Of a stretch of 64,000 nucleotides of DNA, positions 17,452 through 26,373 are shown piece by piece. This DNA comes from Acidimicrobiaceae bacterium (GTDB lineage: Bacteria > Actinomycetota > Acidimicrobiia > Acidimicrobiales > Poriferisodalaceae), in the NCBI GenBank assembly GCA_002719335.1, contig PBHE01000003.1:154348-218347 (forward strand), written 5' to 3'. The translations under genes were made by a program, and so were the position numbers. Each line of letters starts with the position of its first letter. Position 1 is the stretch's first letter. The notes under the pieces are model-generated. The model searched no databases. It had not been told where the DNA came from and worked only from the letters and a program-made list of their open reading frames with translations.

Positions 17452-18633
17452 TCAGTCCTGGTTGCCGAGTAGTTGTGGTATTCCCTGGCCCATTAAATCC
17501 TCGAAGTTCGTTCGAAAAAACCGGTCCTGTGCCTCCATGGAAAGAGTTTCGACCTCTGTGTCGAAGCGTCGTAGGGGATTTCGTCCCCCTTCGACGTGGG
17601 GAAAATCTGAACTGAACATACAAATCTCCTCTCCGGTGTTTTCGATGATCCACTTAGTTGGTTCGGTCGGGAAAGGCGTGACTCTCACTTGTCGCCGCAC
17701 GTAATCAGAAGGCCGCAAACTAAGATTTTTCAACCGTTGCTCGTGCCGTTCAAAGGCATCGAATGCTGCCTCAAGTTGGCGCATAAACGAAGGTAACCAA
17801 GCTGCGCCAAGCTCAATCACGCCGATCTTCAGTTCGGGAAACCGGTCCAAGACGCCGTCGAAAACCAACATAGAGAGTGCCTGAATAGGCGGCGAGGAGA
17901 TCGCCATATAAGACACTGATCGGAAGTTCTCGCCGCCGCCATGAAAGTCTGGTTCGGGTGGTAGCCCGTTGTTGCGGTGCTGGGGCGGCATCACTAGTTC
18001 CGGCGTTGCTACGTGCATCACCACTGGTATGCCTGCCTCTTGTGCTTGGGCCCAGACGTTGTCGAACGCGATGTGGCTGTGAGCGTGATTCTTCGGCATG
18101 CGGTTCGGTATCAAGAGAGCAGAAGCTCCCTCCTCAATTGCCTCTTTGGTGCAGGGAGCTGCTCGATCCAGATCCTGCAGCGGGATGTAGGCAACCGGAA
18201 GAAGGCGAGGATCATCGCTACAAAAAGATATTTGCGTTCGGTTTGCCGCAGAAGCTGTTTCGTAGGTAAGTCTTGCCGGTGCATCATGCTCCATTACCTC
18301 GAGGAGAGTGTTGGGCATGGTGGGGAAGACGAGTTGGCTTGCGAAACCCATGTGGTCTAGAGCTTCGCTGCGATCTGCGGCGTTCCACGCTCCATGAGCT
18401 CGGTAGTTTTTCCGCAACATGATTTCTGCTTCGGCTGCCGCCCGAAATTCTGGGTCCGTCTGAAGTGATCGGCAGTGATCAATTTCTTTGAAAATTGGTG
18501 TCTGTTCGCTTATCGAGAAATTTTCCTGTGCGTATTCTCGAACTTCACGAGACGCGAATTCGTTGAGCCACTCGGGTGGCTCCATAGTGTGCGAATCGGC
18601 ATCGTGAATAACTCGGTCTTCGACGTACGGCAC
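17452..18633 (-). CDS. Amidohydrolase family 2 (metal-dependent TIM-barrel hydrolase/decarboxylase)
   Basis: The 393-residue protein belongs to the amidohydrolase-2 family. It opens with VIHDADSHTMEPPEWL, where HxD/DxH-type residues stand in for the first metal motif. The barrel has ASQLVFPTMPN, PVVMHVATPE with a metal-ligand histidine, LKIGVIELGAAWLPSFM, and the late MFSSDFPHVEGGRNP with the conserved catalytic aspartate and histidine. Relatives hydrolyse or decarboxylate aromatic or cyclic substrates. GTG with GGAGGAG just upstream marks the start. As the first gene of the operon with the acyl-CoA dehydrogenase and CoA-transferase, it may open or decarboxylate a substrate before CoA activation (inference). 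Confidence 0.85.
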   Translation of the reverse strand: MPYVEDRVIHDADSHTMEPPEWLNEFASREVREYAQENFSISEQTPIFKEIDHCRSLQTDPEFRAAAEAEIMLRKNYRAHGAWNAADRSEALDHMGFASQLVFPTMPNTLLEVMEHDAPARLTYETASAANRTQISFCSDDPRLLPVAYIPLQDLDRAAPCTKEAIEEGASALLIPNRMPKNHAHSHIAFDNVWAQAQEAGIPVVMHVATPELVMPPQHRNNGLPPEPDFHGGGENFRSVSYMAISSPPIQALSMLVFDGVLDRFPELKIGVIELGAAWLPSFMRQLEAAFDAFERHEQRLKNLSLRPSDYVRRQVRVTPFPTEPTKWIIENTGEEICMFSSDFPHVEGGRNPLRRFDTEVETLSMEAQDRFFRTNFEDLMGQGIPQLLGNQD

Positions 18634-18693
18634 GACTGGCTCCTCCGCGTAGTGACCGAATCGTAGTGGTGTCGACTATCTATGTGTCGAAAG

Positions 18694-19590
18694 CTAGTTG
18701 TCGTGGAGTGCTTTGTTGATGCCTTCCCACTTTGCGGGATCAAGCACTCGCATTTCGATTGCGCCAGAAGTGCTGTTGCGTATCAGCAACATGCCTGACT
18801 TTCCGGATAGATCTTTGCCTTTGACAATGGAGCCGTCGGGGAGAGTGACACGACTGCCGGCTGTCACGTAGCAGCCGGCCTCTACCGTGCAGTTATCCCC
18901 GAGAGAGATCCCGATACCTGAATTTGCCCCTAAAAGACAATTCTCGCCCACGGTGATGGTTGCTTTGCCGCCCCCTGACAGGGTGCCCATTATGGAGGCG
19001 CTACCTCCGAGGTCGCTGTTCGCGCCCACGACCACACCGGCGCTGATTCGACCTTCAACCATTGAGGGGCCCAAAGTTCCAGCATTGAAGTTACAAAAGC
19101 CTTCGTGCATGACCGTAGTTCCGGCTGCAAGGTGCGCTCCCAGTCTTACCCGATCAGCATCCGCAATTCGCACACCTGATGGAATGACGTAATCGGTCAT
19201 CCGAGGGAATTTGTCCAAGGAAGTTACGGAAATGCTGATGCCCCTGGAAGCAGCCTGGGCTTGAAGATGACCCACACGTTCGGGCAGGACGGGCCCGGCG
19301 TTCGTCCATGCGCAGTTGGTCATCAAGCCGAAGATGCCGTCGAAATTTGCGCCGTGCGGACGGATCTCGCGCCGACTTAAGAGATGGAGGCGCAGATAAG
19401 CGTCAGCTAGATCGACAGCTGGTGCGTTGAGATCTTCGATCGTCGTTTCAATCCGTTGGCCTTGGATGATGCCGAGCTGTTCGGCTAGACAAGATCTAGC
19501 GGGCTCTACTTCTTCTCCGGGATACCAGACGTCAAGTTGGGTGCCCGTCTCGACATCTATGTAGCTGTGGCCAGTGGCGGTAATACTCAT
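18694..19590 (-). CDS. dapD: 2,3,4,5-tetrahydropyridine-2,6-dicarboxylate N-succinyltransferase
   Basis: DapD adds a succinyl group to tetrahydrodipicolinate in lysine and meso-diaminopimelate synthesis. The 298-residue protein has the actinobacterial DapD form: an N-terminal alpha/beta domain (SITATGHSYIDVETG) and then a left-handed beta-helix of hexapeptide repeats with GTLSGGGKATITVGENCLLGAN (given in part) and ISLGDNCTVEAGCYVTAG. The start at 19590 is chosen because family similarity begins at MSITATGHS; a longer frame to 19626 adds an unlike segment. It stands just upstream of the amidohydrolase operon (60-bp gap), probably with its own promoter. Confidence 0.92.
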   Translation of the reverse strand: MSITATGHSYIDVETGTQLDVWYPGEEVEPARSCLAEQLGIIQGQRIETTIEDLNAPAVDLADAYLRLHLLSRREIRPHGANFDGIFGLMTNCAWTNAGPVLPERVGHLQAQAASRGISISVTSLDKFPRMTDYVIPSGVRIADADRVRLGAHLAAGTTVMHEGFCNFNAGTLGPSMVEGRISAGVVVGANSDLGGSASIMGTLSGGGKATITVGENCLLGANSGIGISLGDNCTVEAGCYVTAGSRVTLPDGSIVKGKDLSGKSGMLLIRNSTSGAIEMRVLDPAKWEGINKALHDN

Positions 19591-19757
19591 AGCTGTATTT
19601 TCGCAGTGCTGAGGGCAGATACCCAAGCTACTTCTTGTTTAATTGTTGAATTCGCCCATATCTGGCCATGTTCGGAACAGCTAACTAACCCACCTAGCGA
19701 CGGCCGACTGTCACTTTCAGTAGCCATGAGCGCCATCTACGGCGTAGGTTTTCGGCT

Positions 19758-20903
19758 ATGAAGACACCTGTCTGCGAAATGCTTGGCGTGGATGTTCCCA
19801 TTCTCGCGTTTACTCACTGTCGCGACGTGGTCGCTGCTGTCACTAAGGCGGGTGGCTTCGGCGTGCTCGGCGCTGCAGGGCACACACCAGAGCAACTTGA
19901 CATTGATCTGCAATGGATCCGAGACGAGGTCGGCGATAAACCGTTCGGTGTCGACATCATCGTCCCTGCGAAATATGAGGGCTCGACGGAGGGTGGGAAA
20001 TCGCTAAATGAACTGAGCGAGATGATTCCACAAGGTCATCGAGATTTCGTCGAAGACATGATGGAACGGTACGCAGTTCCGCCGCTACCCAAGGATGACG
20101 GTCGAGAGGGTCGCTCAGGATTGCCCGTTGATTCGGAACCGCCCATGACCTACGCCCAAGCTGTGCCCCTTATGGATGTAGCGTTTTCCCATCCAATCAA
20201 GCTCATCGTGAACGCACTAGGGCCACCTCCACCGGACATGATTGAACGGGCCCATGCTGGCGGCGTCTTAGTCGGCGCGTTGGCTGGGAAGAAGTCGCAT
20301 GCGGTGCGCCATGTCGCGTCAGGTGTTGACATCATCATTGCTCAAGGTCACGAAGCCGGTGGACATACTGGAGAAATCGGCACGATGGTGTTGGTGCCTG
20401 AAATCGTCGATGCAGTGGCCCCAACCCCAGTGCTCGCCGCCGGTGGAATTGGAAGCGGACGACAAGTAGCAGCGTCGCTTGCTTTGGGAGCACAGGGGGT
20501 CTGGTGCGGGTCAGTCTGGCTCACCACTCAGGAAGCTGAAACTCATCCCATTGTCAAAGAGAAGTTCTTAACGGCGACCTCCTCGGACACTTTGCGCTCT
20601 AGGTCACGGACCGGCAAGCCTGCTCGTCAACTGCGTTCCGCATGGACGGACGAGTGGGAAGGAGAATCTTCACCTGGCACCTTGCCTCTGCCGCTCCAAC
20701 CTATGTTGATTGCTCAGGCGAGCCGGAGAGTCGATCGTGCGGCCATGAATCCTGAGAACCGAGGCGCGGTGGAACTAGCCAACTACTTTGTGGGTCAGAT
20801 AGTGGGATCAATGAATGAGTCAATTTCAGCGACACGGGTAGTCGAGGACATGATTACCGAATACCTCGACGTAATGGATCGCTTCGAGCAACTCAACACA
20901 TGA
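19758..20903 (+). CDS. FMN-dependent nitronate monooxygenase / 2-nitropropane-dioxygenase-like enzyme
   Basis: The 381-residue protein is a TIM-barrel flavoprotein of the NPD/NMO-like family. Characteristic parts are FGVLGAAGHTPEQLD at the N-terminus, IIAQGHEAGGHTG (the HEAGGH flavin/active-site loop), VLAAGGIGSGRQVAASLALGAQGV and the FMN-phosphate loop that follows. It lacks a clear class I NMO set of residues, so true nitronate oxidation is uncertain; related proteins in actinobacteria sit among steroid or fatty-acid catabolic genes. The ATG has no clear ribosome site. An SDR gene follows 58 bp downstream in the same direction. Confidence 0.82.
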   Translation: MKTPVCEMLGVDVPILAFTHCRDVVAAVTKAGGFGVLGAAGHTPEQLDIDLQWIRDEVGDKPFGVDIIVPAKYEGSTEGGKSLNELSEMIPQGHRDFVEDMMERYAVPPLPKDDGREGRSGLPVDSEPPMTYAQAVPLMDVAFSHPIKLIVNALGPPPPDMIERAHAGGVLVGALAGKKSHAVRHVASGVDIIIAQGHEAGGHTGEIGTMVLVPEIVDAVAPTPVLAAGGIGSGRQVAASLALGAQGVWCGSVWLTTQEAETHPIVKEKFLTATSSDTLRSRSRTGKPARQLRSAWTDEWEGESSPGTLPLPLQPMLIAQASRRVDRAAMNPENRGAVELANYFVGQIVGSMNESISATRVVEDMITEYLDVMDRFEQLNT

Positions 20904-20961
20904 GTCGTTCCTGAATTGCATGCGTCCTGATGTCGGGGACGCCGAAGGTTAGGGGGATCAT

Positions 20962-21834
20962 ATGGAAACAATGACCGGGCGCGTGGCGGTGGTGACCGGG
21001 GCTGCATCAGGCATTGGTAAAGCCCTCGCGATCGCTTTTGCTGCCGAAGGAGCGAAAGTTGTGCTCGCAGATGTTGAAGAAGAGGCACTTGAAGCGGCAC
21101 GACTCGACGTGGCGGCACTCGGAGTACCTGCGCTCGCAGTGAAAACAGATGTCACGGACTCCGACTCTGTCGCTGCTTTATGCGCCAACACCCTTGAGAC
21201 TTTCGGTGGCGTCAACATGCTTTGCAACAACGCGGGAGTTGGTGGAGGCGGCCTCGTCAAGAATCTGCAGCTAGTGGACTGGAAATGGGTTGTTGACGTT
21301 TCTCTATGGGGAGTCATTCACGGACTCCATCACTTCCTGCCCTACCTCATCGAGGCTGAAGAGAGCCACGTGATGAGTACTGCATCGGTGGCAGGTCTCA
21401 TGGCTGTTCCAGGGCTTGCTCCCTACAATGCCGCCAAATTTGGGGTCGTGGCTGTTATGGAAACTTTGCATCACGAAATGGCTCGCGATCTCGAGGCCGA
21501 CGTCGGTGTATCAGTGCTTTGCCCTGGTGTAGTCAGAACGAACATCGCGACCGCACAAAGAAATCGTCCTACCCATCTTCAACGCGAACGAAACAAACCT
21601 GTAAGTGAAAGCGATCAGGCTCCCGACGAAGCTCGACTTCGTAACGCCGCGATCGCAGCCGCGCTAGAAAAGGGAATGGACCCTGGTGACGTTGCATCTC
21701 AGGTAGTGGACGCCATGTACCAACGAAGGTTCTGGGTACTGAGCCATCCAGAATTGCTCGCTGAAGTGGAGCATCGAAATCGGCAGCTAGCAAACTTGGA
21801 GAATCCGACCTTGATTTCGAGTTTCACCGATTAA
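20962..21834 (+). CDS. Short-chain dehydrogenase/reductase (SDR)
   Basis: Classical SDR of 290 residues. The dinucleotide motif TGAASGIGKA lies at residues 12-21, NNAG follows near residue 90, and the catalytic set is the serine in MSTASVAGLMAVPG and YNAAKFG (Tyr-x-x-x-Lys). The C-terminal third (RERNKPVSESDQAPDEARLRN) is longer than in most SDRs and is typical of a mycobacterial-type subgroup. It would oxidise or reduce an alcohol/ketone with NAD(P). The substrate is unknown; the upstream flavoprotein suggests shared catabolic use. Confidence 0.88.
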   Translation: METMTGRVAVVTGAASGIGKALAIAFAAEGAKVVLADVEEEALEAARLDVAALGVPALAVKTDVTDSDSVAALCANTLETFGGVNMLCNNAGVGGGGLVKNLQLVDWKWVVDVSLWGVIHGLHHFLPYLIEAEESHVMSTASVAGLMAVPGLAPYNAAKFGVVAVMETLHHEMARDLEADVGVSVLCPGVVRTNIATAQRNRPTHLQRERNKPVSESDQAPDEARLRNAAIAAALEKGMDPGDVASQVVDAMYQRRFWVLSHPELLAEVEHRNRQLANLENPTLISSFTD

Positions 21835-21848
21835 TCCGAATTCATCGG

Positions 21849-22637
21849 TTACATCGTGAAACGCATGTTTCTGGCTGCGTGCGCTCCTAAAGCTTGATCT
21901 CCTGACCAGCTGATCTGACCGTCCGCAATAGGAACCTCAGGATCGATGCGTCCACATGCCTGATTCATGAATGCCATCGAGTCGCAGTGCAGAGTGACCG
22001 TTGGATTGCTCAGCGCTTCCTTTTCGGTGGCGCGACCCTCAACGGCGACGTAAATATCGCGATTCACTGCTCCAGTGATGTCGAAATGAATTGACTGCCC
22101 CTCCGTCAAGCCAATTTTCTTGCCCGCTATGTAGCCGATGGATAGGTGGACCTCGTTTAACGCCATTTCCGCTGTTGGTCCGCCGTTGTCGGTTTCCATG
22201 CCAACGGGAATCCGGCAGTCTCGTTCGTGCATCCAAAAATCGAACTCGCGAATCGCCATAAAACGTCCGTAGGTAGCCGGGCCTACTGGGGTGATGCTCG
22301 CCGCGCCGAAGTCTTCGTCGGTAGTTTCAGCCAGGTTGGCTCGCCTAACGTCGAAGACGCTTTGCATGTGAGCGACTAAGTCATCTTCGGGCATGCTCAT
22401 TGCCGCGCGTACGTAACCCTCGACGTCTTGGAACGGTGGGGGAGTATCGAGTCCACTCGGCATCCAGTTCGACAACACTTGCTCGACTGAGACCATATGA
22501 GAAGCGACGCCTTTGATGTTCCATTCAGGGCATAGGGACTGTGTGTTCCACTGTTGGCCGTCAAGATCGCCGAGAAAATTCACGACGCTGGTCCAACAAG
22601 TGTCAAGGTTGTCGATGGTCTGTTCGCGCTCGCTCAT
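21849..22637 (-). CDS. Mycothiol-dependent maleylpyruvate-isomerase-family protein
   Basis: The 262-residue protein belongs to the MDMPI/DinB-fold group. The N-terminal helical bundle shows LCPEWNIKGVASHMVSVEQ, holding the first metal histidine, and REFDFWMHERDCRIP, holding the Glu and second His of the expected metal triad. The C-terminal part is an SCP2-like domain (VAVEGRATEKEALSNPTVTL). Known members use mycothiol or act as metal-dependent thiol transferases; many are of unknown function. It converges on the SDR gene with a 14-bp gap. Together with mca it supports mycothiol metabolism here. Confidence 0.8.
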   Translation of the reverse strand: MSEREQTIDNLDTCWTSVVNFLGDLDGQQWNTQSLCPEWNIKGVASHMVSVEQVLSNWMPSGLDTPPPFQDVEGYVRAAMSMPEDDLVAHMQSVFDVRRANLAETTDEDFGAASITPVGPATYGRFMAIREFDFWMHERDCRIPVGMETDNGGPTAEMALNEVHLSIGYIAGKKIGLTEGQSIHFDITGAVNRDIYVAVEGRATEKEALSNPTVTLHCDSMAFMNQACGRIDPEVPIADGQISWSGDQALGAHAARNMRFTM

Positions 22638-22764
22638 AACTCAACCGTAGTGGCGATCGCTGCATCATTGGAGGGTCTGCGTGCCATGCTTTGTTGACTT
22701 GGCGACAGGCCCGGAGGGAAACATTTAATGAATACCCCGAAGATCGAACGTTTGGAGGAAGCAG

Positions 22765-23814
22765 TTGAACTCCCCTGACTTAACCCTGGTGGGTGCCTAT
22801 GGCTCGCCATACTCCAGAAAAATGCGGGCGGTGCTTCGCTACCGCCACATCGCGCACCGGTGGATAGTGCAAAACTCTGAACAAGACCAAGGCATTCCCC
22901 AACCCTCTGTCGCGATTATTCCGGTACTAGCGTTTCATACAGAAGATGGTGGCTACTCCGAGGCCATGGTCGACTCGTCTCCGCAGATAATGCGATTAGA
23001 AGAGGAGTACCAAGATCGGAGCTTGTTGCCGAATGATCCAGTAGTCGCGTTTCTAGATCATTTGATTGAGGACTATGGCGACGAATGGGTCACCAAGATG
23101 ATGTACCACTACCGATGGCACCATCTATATCCCGACGCGATCGAAAAAGCGGGCAACATGTTGCCGCTTATGGCCAACAACCAGATGGATCCTGATCAAC
23201 ACCAACGGATCAAGGCCTTCATTACCGAAAGGCAGACGAGCCGAACCGCTTTGGTGGGATCAACCGACCAGAATCGCCCGGTAATCGAAGAAAGCTTCAT
23301 TCGCCTATTAACGGTTATGGAAAAGCATTTGACCCATCACCAGTTTCTTCTCGGAGATCGTCCAGGTCGCGGTGACTTTGGCATATTCGGCCAGTTCAGC
23401 CAACTGTGCTTTTGGGATCCCGATTCAGCTCAAATAGCCGCCCGACAAAGCCCGCGGAGCATCATGTGGGTTTATCAAGTCGATGATCTGTCATCACTCG
23501 ATGTTCAGGGAAACCAGGGATGGTTCACGCGGGAGAACCTGCCAGCGACACTTCGTGACCTTCTCCATGAGATAGGACAAACCTACGCTCCCTTCATGGT
23601 CGCCAACCATGACGCTCTGGCGTCGGGCGCTGAAAAGGTTGTTTGTTCGATCCGAGGGGCCAACTATCAGCAAGCCCCATTTCCATATCAAAGCAAATGC
23701 TTGACCTGGCTGCGCGAAGCGTTCGCCAAGCTTTCTCCCGATGACCAAGAATCCGTGAGGCAGCTGATAGATGGAACTGGTTGTGAAGTCCTGGTTGCGG
23801 ACGCGCGTGATTAG
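22765..23814 (+). CDS. Glutathione-S-transferase-like protein
   Basis: The N-terminal 80 residues have a thioredoxin-like GST fold: LTLVGAYGSPYSRKMRAVLRY with the SPYSRK active-site pattern, then IPVLAFHTEDG (cis-Pro) and the usual acidic DSSPQIMRLEEE contact. The rest, about 260 residues, is helical and longer than a normal GST C-domain, with LLGDRPGRGDFGIFGQ as the conserved C-domain motif. Actinobacteria of this type make mycothiol rather than glutathione, so the cofactor is uncertain. TTG at 22765 is the likely start, with GGAGGAA 6 bp upstream. The stop overlaps the GTG of the following HAD gene. Confidence 0.75.
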   Translation: MNSPDLTLVGAYGSPYSRKMRAVLRYRHIAHRWIVQNSEQDQGIPQPSVAIIPVLAFHTEDGGYSEAMVDSSPQIMRLEEEYQDRSLLPNDPVVAFLDHLIEDYGDEWVTKMMYHYRWHHLYPDAIEKAGNMLPLMANNQMDPDQHQRIKAFITERQTSRTALVGSTDQNRPVIEESFIRLLTVMEKHLTHHQFLLGDRPGRGDFGIFGQFSQLCFWDPDSAQIAARQSPRSIMWVYQVDDLSSLDVQGNQGWFTRENLPATLRDLLHEIGQTYAPFMVANHDALASGAEKVVCSIRGANYQQAPFPYQSKCLTWLREAFAKLSPDDQESVRQLIDGTGCEVLVADARD

Positions 23815-24526
23815 AGCGGTCGTCTTTGATAAGGACGGCACGTTGCTTGATTTCGACGCAACTTGGAACGAAGCGATTGGTGTGGCTTTCGATCAGATCA
23901 ACGATGTCCGCGCTCGCGAGACCTCGGCCTCGATGTTCGGCTACGACCTCACCTTGCGACGAGTCTTAGCAGACTCCCCGTTCGTCAGCGAGAGCAACGA
24001 CGTGACTATGGCGCTTGTAGCTGACTTCATCGACGCCACAGCCTTTGAGCGCACAATTAACGAAGTCTCGAAATTGAACATCGTCCCTACTCACGAAGCC
24101 GCCGTGACGCTTGAAGCATTGGTCGCAAACGGCGTCAAGTTAGCTATAGCCACAAACGATTCAGAAGCGATAGCTCGTGAACACGTGAGCGTCCTCGGAT
24201 GGACCCAACTATTCACGTCGATAAAGGGGTATGACTCAGGTTTTGGAGCGAAGCCTGGTCCTGGCATGATTCTGGCAGCCGTAGAAGAATGTGACGCGAG
24301 TCAAGGTAGTTACTTGATGGTCGGTGATTCGGTCCACGACATCCTCGCGGGCCAAGCAGCAGGTGCTATCACGGTCGCTATTGGAAATCACCGTGCGACA
24401 TTGAGTCTCGCGGACCACCAGATCAACAAGATGACTGACCTGATTGGGTTAGTGGAGTTTCTTCAACAAGAGGCAGCGGACGACTCAACCGACTTCGCTT
24501 CTGATACGACCGTGGATGACACCTAG
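23807..24526 (+). CDS. HAD-superfamily hydrolase (phosphatase-like)
   Basis: The 239-residue protein has the HAD motifs in order: VVFDKDGTLLDF (nucleophile and acid/base aspartates), IATNDSE (motif II threonine/asparagine region), a lysine in GFGAKPGPG (motif III) and MVGDSVHDILAG (motif IV aspartates). The cap domain is of the phosphoglycolate-phosphatase type. It probably dephosphorylates a small metabolite. GTG at 23807 is preferred because the preceding 12 codons overlap the GST gene and are unlike HAD N-termini; the 8-bp overlap suggests coupling. Its end overlaps the convergent LLM gene by 42 bp. Confidence 0.82.
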   Translation: MIRAVVFDKDGTLLDFDATWNEAIGVAFDQINDVRARETSASMFGYDLTLRRVLADSPFVSESNDVTMALVADFIDATAFERTINEVSKLNIVPTHEAAVTLEALVANGVKLAIATNDSEAIAREHVSVLGWTQLFTSIKGYDSGFGAKPGPGMILAAVEECDASQGSYLMVGDSVHDILAGQAAGAITVAIGNHRATLSLADHQINKMTDLIGLVEFLQQEAADDSTDFASDTTVDDT

Positions 24527-25393
24527 CTGTTCGATCATCGCATCAACCGACCGCGCACCAGCTTGGAAGATCGCCGTGGCATTTACCGATGTCCAGTCAA
24601 AGCCCATCGCGCGAACCACAGCGGCCCGCTCTGCCACAGCGTCAAGGTCGGCGTAGAAGACCTTGTCCTCGTCGGTCCGCGGCGGAGGTTGCAACATGAG
24701 TTGGAAGCCGATTTCGTCAGCGCCTCGACCGAATTCTTCGGCTTTGTGCCGTATCTTCTCGACACACAACAAGGCTTGTTCGTCTGTCACTCCCGAGGCC
24801 ATCCATCCGTCGGCCTTTTCGGCCGTTCTTCTCAGAGCCGCAGGACTATCTCCTCCCACCCAGATAGGGAGTTGTGCTCCTTGAGGAGAAACTGGTTCCA
24901 TACCCATGTCGTGCGAGTCGTAATAGATCCCTCGAAATTCGATACGTCCACCTGACCAGTAACTCCTCAGTAGATCAATCGCTTCATCCATACGCTTACC
25001 CCGATTAGAAAAGTCCTCTTCAAGAGCGTCGTACTCGCTATCTTGCCAGCCGACTCCGATGCCTAATCGAACACGTCCGTCAGAGAGCGTGTCTAAGGTG
25101 CTGATCTGCTTCGCAACCAGCACAGGTTGGCGTTGAGGTAACACAAGCACCTCCGTTGAAAGAGATACTCGAGTAGTGACGGCCGCAACGTTCGAGAGCA
25201 ACATCAATGCTTCCAGAATGGGCATTTCTGCTGAATAAATGGTGCGACGACCCTCTCCAGGGTGGCCCATAACCACGTGATCGAACGCAGCGATCTCGTC
25301 ATAACCGATTTCCTCAATAGCTGAGGCCAAGGCGAGAACTTTCTCGGGTCCTTCTCGAAAGGCCACTGAAGGAAAGTCGACGGCTATCTTCAT
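24485..25393 (-). CDS. LLM-class F420-dependent oxidoreductase (TIGR03619-like)
   Basis: Luciferase-like TIM barrel of 302 residues. Markers are the AAFDHVVMGHP segment, STEVLVLPQRQPVLVAKQIST and LDTLSDGRVRLGIGVGWQ, the strongly conserved pattern of this F420-dependent group, followed by PIWVGGDSPAALRRTAEKADGW. Cofactor F420 is inferred from the family. It starts exactly one base before the next hotdog gene ends, giving a three-gene operon (26304 to 24485) with two dehydratase-fold proteins, which suggests that all act on the same CoA ester or its product. Confidence 0.87.
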   Translation of the reverse strand: MKIAVDFPSVAFREGPEKVLALASAIEEIGYDEIAAFDHVVMGHPGEGRRTIYSAEMPILEALMLLSNVAAVTTRVSLSTEVLVLPQRQPVLVAKQISTLDTLSDGRVRLGIGVGWQDSEYDALEEDFSNRGKRMDEAIDLLRSYWSGGRIEFRGIYYDSHDMGMEPVSPQGAQLPIWVGGDSPAALRRTAEKADGWMASGVTDEQALLCVEKIRHKAEEFGRGADEIGFQLMLQPPPRTDEDKVFYADLDAVAERAAVVRAMGFDWTSVNATAIFQAGARSVDAMIEQLGVIHGRIRSEVG

Positions 25394-25816
25394 TTACCGT
25401 TCCTCCAATCTGACATGGGCTTTGGCTGGCATCAGAATTGTTCCGTCGGTTTTTTGTTCGAAAATCTCAAGTTCGACTATCGACTCCAGTGTGTCAAGAG
25501 CCACGACGGTGCCTGAAAATTGAACCTCTTCGTCGACGAAGACACTCGCTCGGTTCTGCCATTCGATGGATATCAGCCGAGCATTGGGACCGGCCCAATC
25601 GGTCACAAATTGAGTAAGCCACGAACCTTGGAGTGGTCCGTGAACGACCGTGTCCTGGTGGCCTTCGTGATGCGCGTAAGCGCGATCGTAATGAATGCGA
25701 TGTGGATTGAAACTCGCTGCGCTGTACAAGAAAAGCTCAGCTTCGTTGGCGCTTTTACGCATTAGAGGAAGTTGATCACCCACATTGGTCGACGCCAAGG
25801 TCGGATATTTGCTCAT
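25394..25816 (-). CDS. MaoC/HTD2-like hotdog dehydratase, catalytic half
   Basis: The 140-residue protein is a single hotdog domain of the MaoC dehydratase type. SFNPHRIHYDRAYAHHEGHQDTVVHGPLQG carries the hydratase-2 pattern (here D/N-x-x-x-x-H with the catalytic His in RIHYD) and the VHGPLQG loop before the long helix; only parts are quoted. Alone, such short domains pair with a non-catalytic partner. The 4-bp overlap with the upstream hotdog gene suggests a heterodimer like mycobacterial HadAB, adding or removing water at an enoyl/3-hydroxyacyl-CoA. Confidence 0.8.
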   Translation of the reverse strand: MSKYPTLASTNVGDQLPLMRKSANEAELFLYSAASFNPHRIHYDRAYAHHEGHQDTVVHGPLQGSWLTQFVTDWAGPNARLISIEWQNRASVFVDEEVQFSGTVVALDTLESIVELEIFEQKTDGTILMPAKAHVRLEER

Positions 25817-26304
25817 CGAGCAATGCCAATCTGTCGTGACCGCGCGACCAACTGCTCTTCTTGATTCACGAAGGTTGTCTCGCGAACAAGGCGAACGAAT
25901 GGACCCTTACTTCCTTCTTTCTGGTCAAGATCTGCAAGCCGCGTCGTGGCCGTGATCTCATCGCCGACACAAACCGGTTCAACGAAATCCCATTCTTCTC
26001 CGCCGAACATCATTCTCGACACTTCTAGGTGAACGCTGGTCGCGTCTTGGTACAAACCATCTTCACGAAGCATGTTTGCCGGCTTTGGCGGCACTAGGGC
26101 ATGGGTTACAAACAACGGCGGAACCGTAATTGTCCGGTAGCCGGCCGCCTCGGCGGCGCTCTCATCGAAATAGACCGGATTTTCGTCGCCGACAGCGTAG
26201 GCGTAGCGCTGTGCCTCGCGCCGGTCAATCACTACCGTCACGGGACCCGCCAAAATTTCGCCAACACGCGCCAACGATTCAGGTGGAATAAGGGAACTCG
26301 ACAT
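25813..26304 (-). CDS. FAS1-like/MaoC-N hotdog domain protein, partner subunit
   Basis: The 163-residue protein resembles the N-terminal (FAS1-like) dehydratase domain: VVIDRREAQRYAYAVGDENPVYFD, quoted in part, then ITVPPLFVTHALVPP and a beta region ending VRETTFVNQEEQLVARSR, the usual tail of this domain. It keeps the DENPVY pattern but lacks the His of the catalytic half, so it likely serves as the substrate-binding partner of the next gene. It starts the operon on the minus strand, 69 bp from the divergent msrA. Confidence 0.78.
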   Translation of the reverse strand: MSSSLIPPESLARVGEILAGPVTVVIDRREAQRYAYAVGDENPVYFDESAAEAAGYRTITVPPLFVTHALVPPKPANMLREDGLYQDATSVHLEVSRMMFGGEEWDFVEPVCVGDEITATTRLADLDQKEGSKGPFVRLVRETTFVNQEEQLVARSRQIGIAR

Positions 26305-26373
26305 GCACTAAGGGTAGGTGAGGCCATGCCTTGTCCGCCGGGAATGACCTAATCTGGAACAGAGGTAAGAGCG

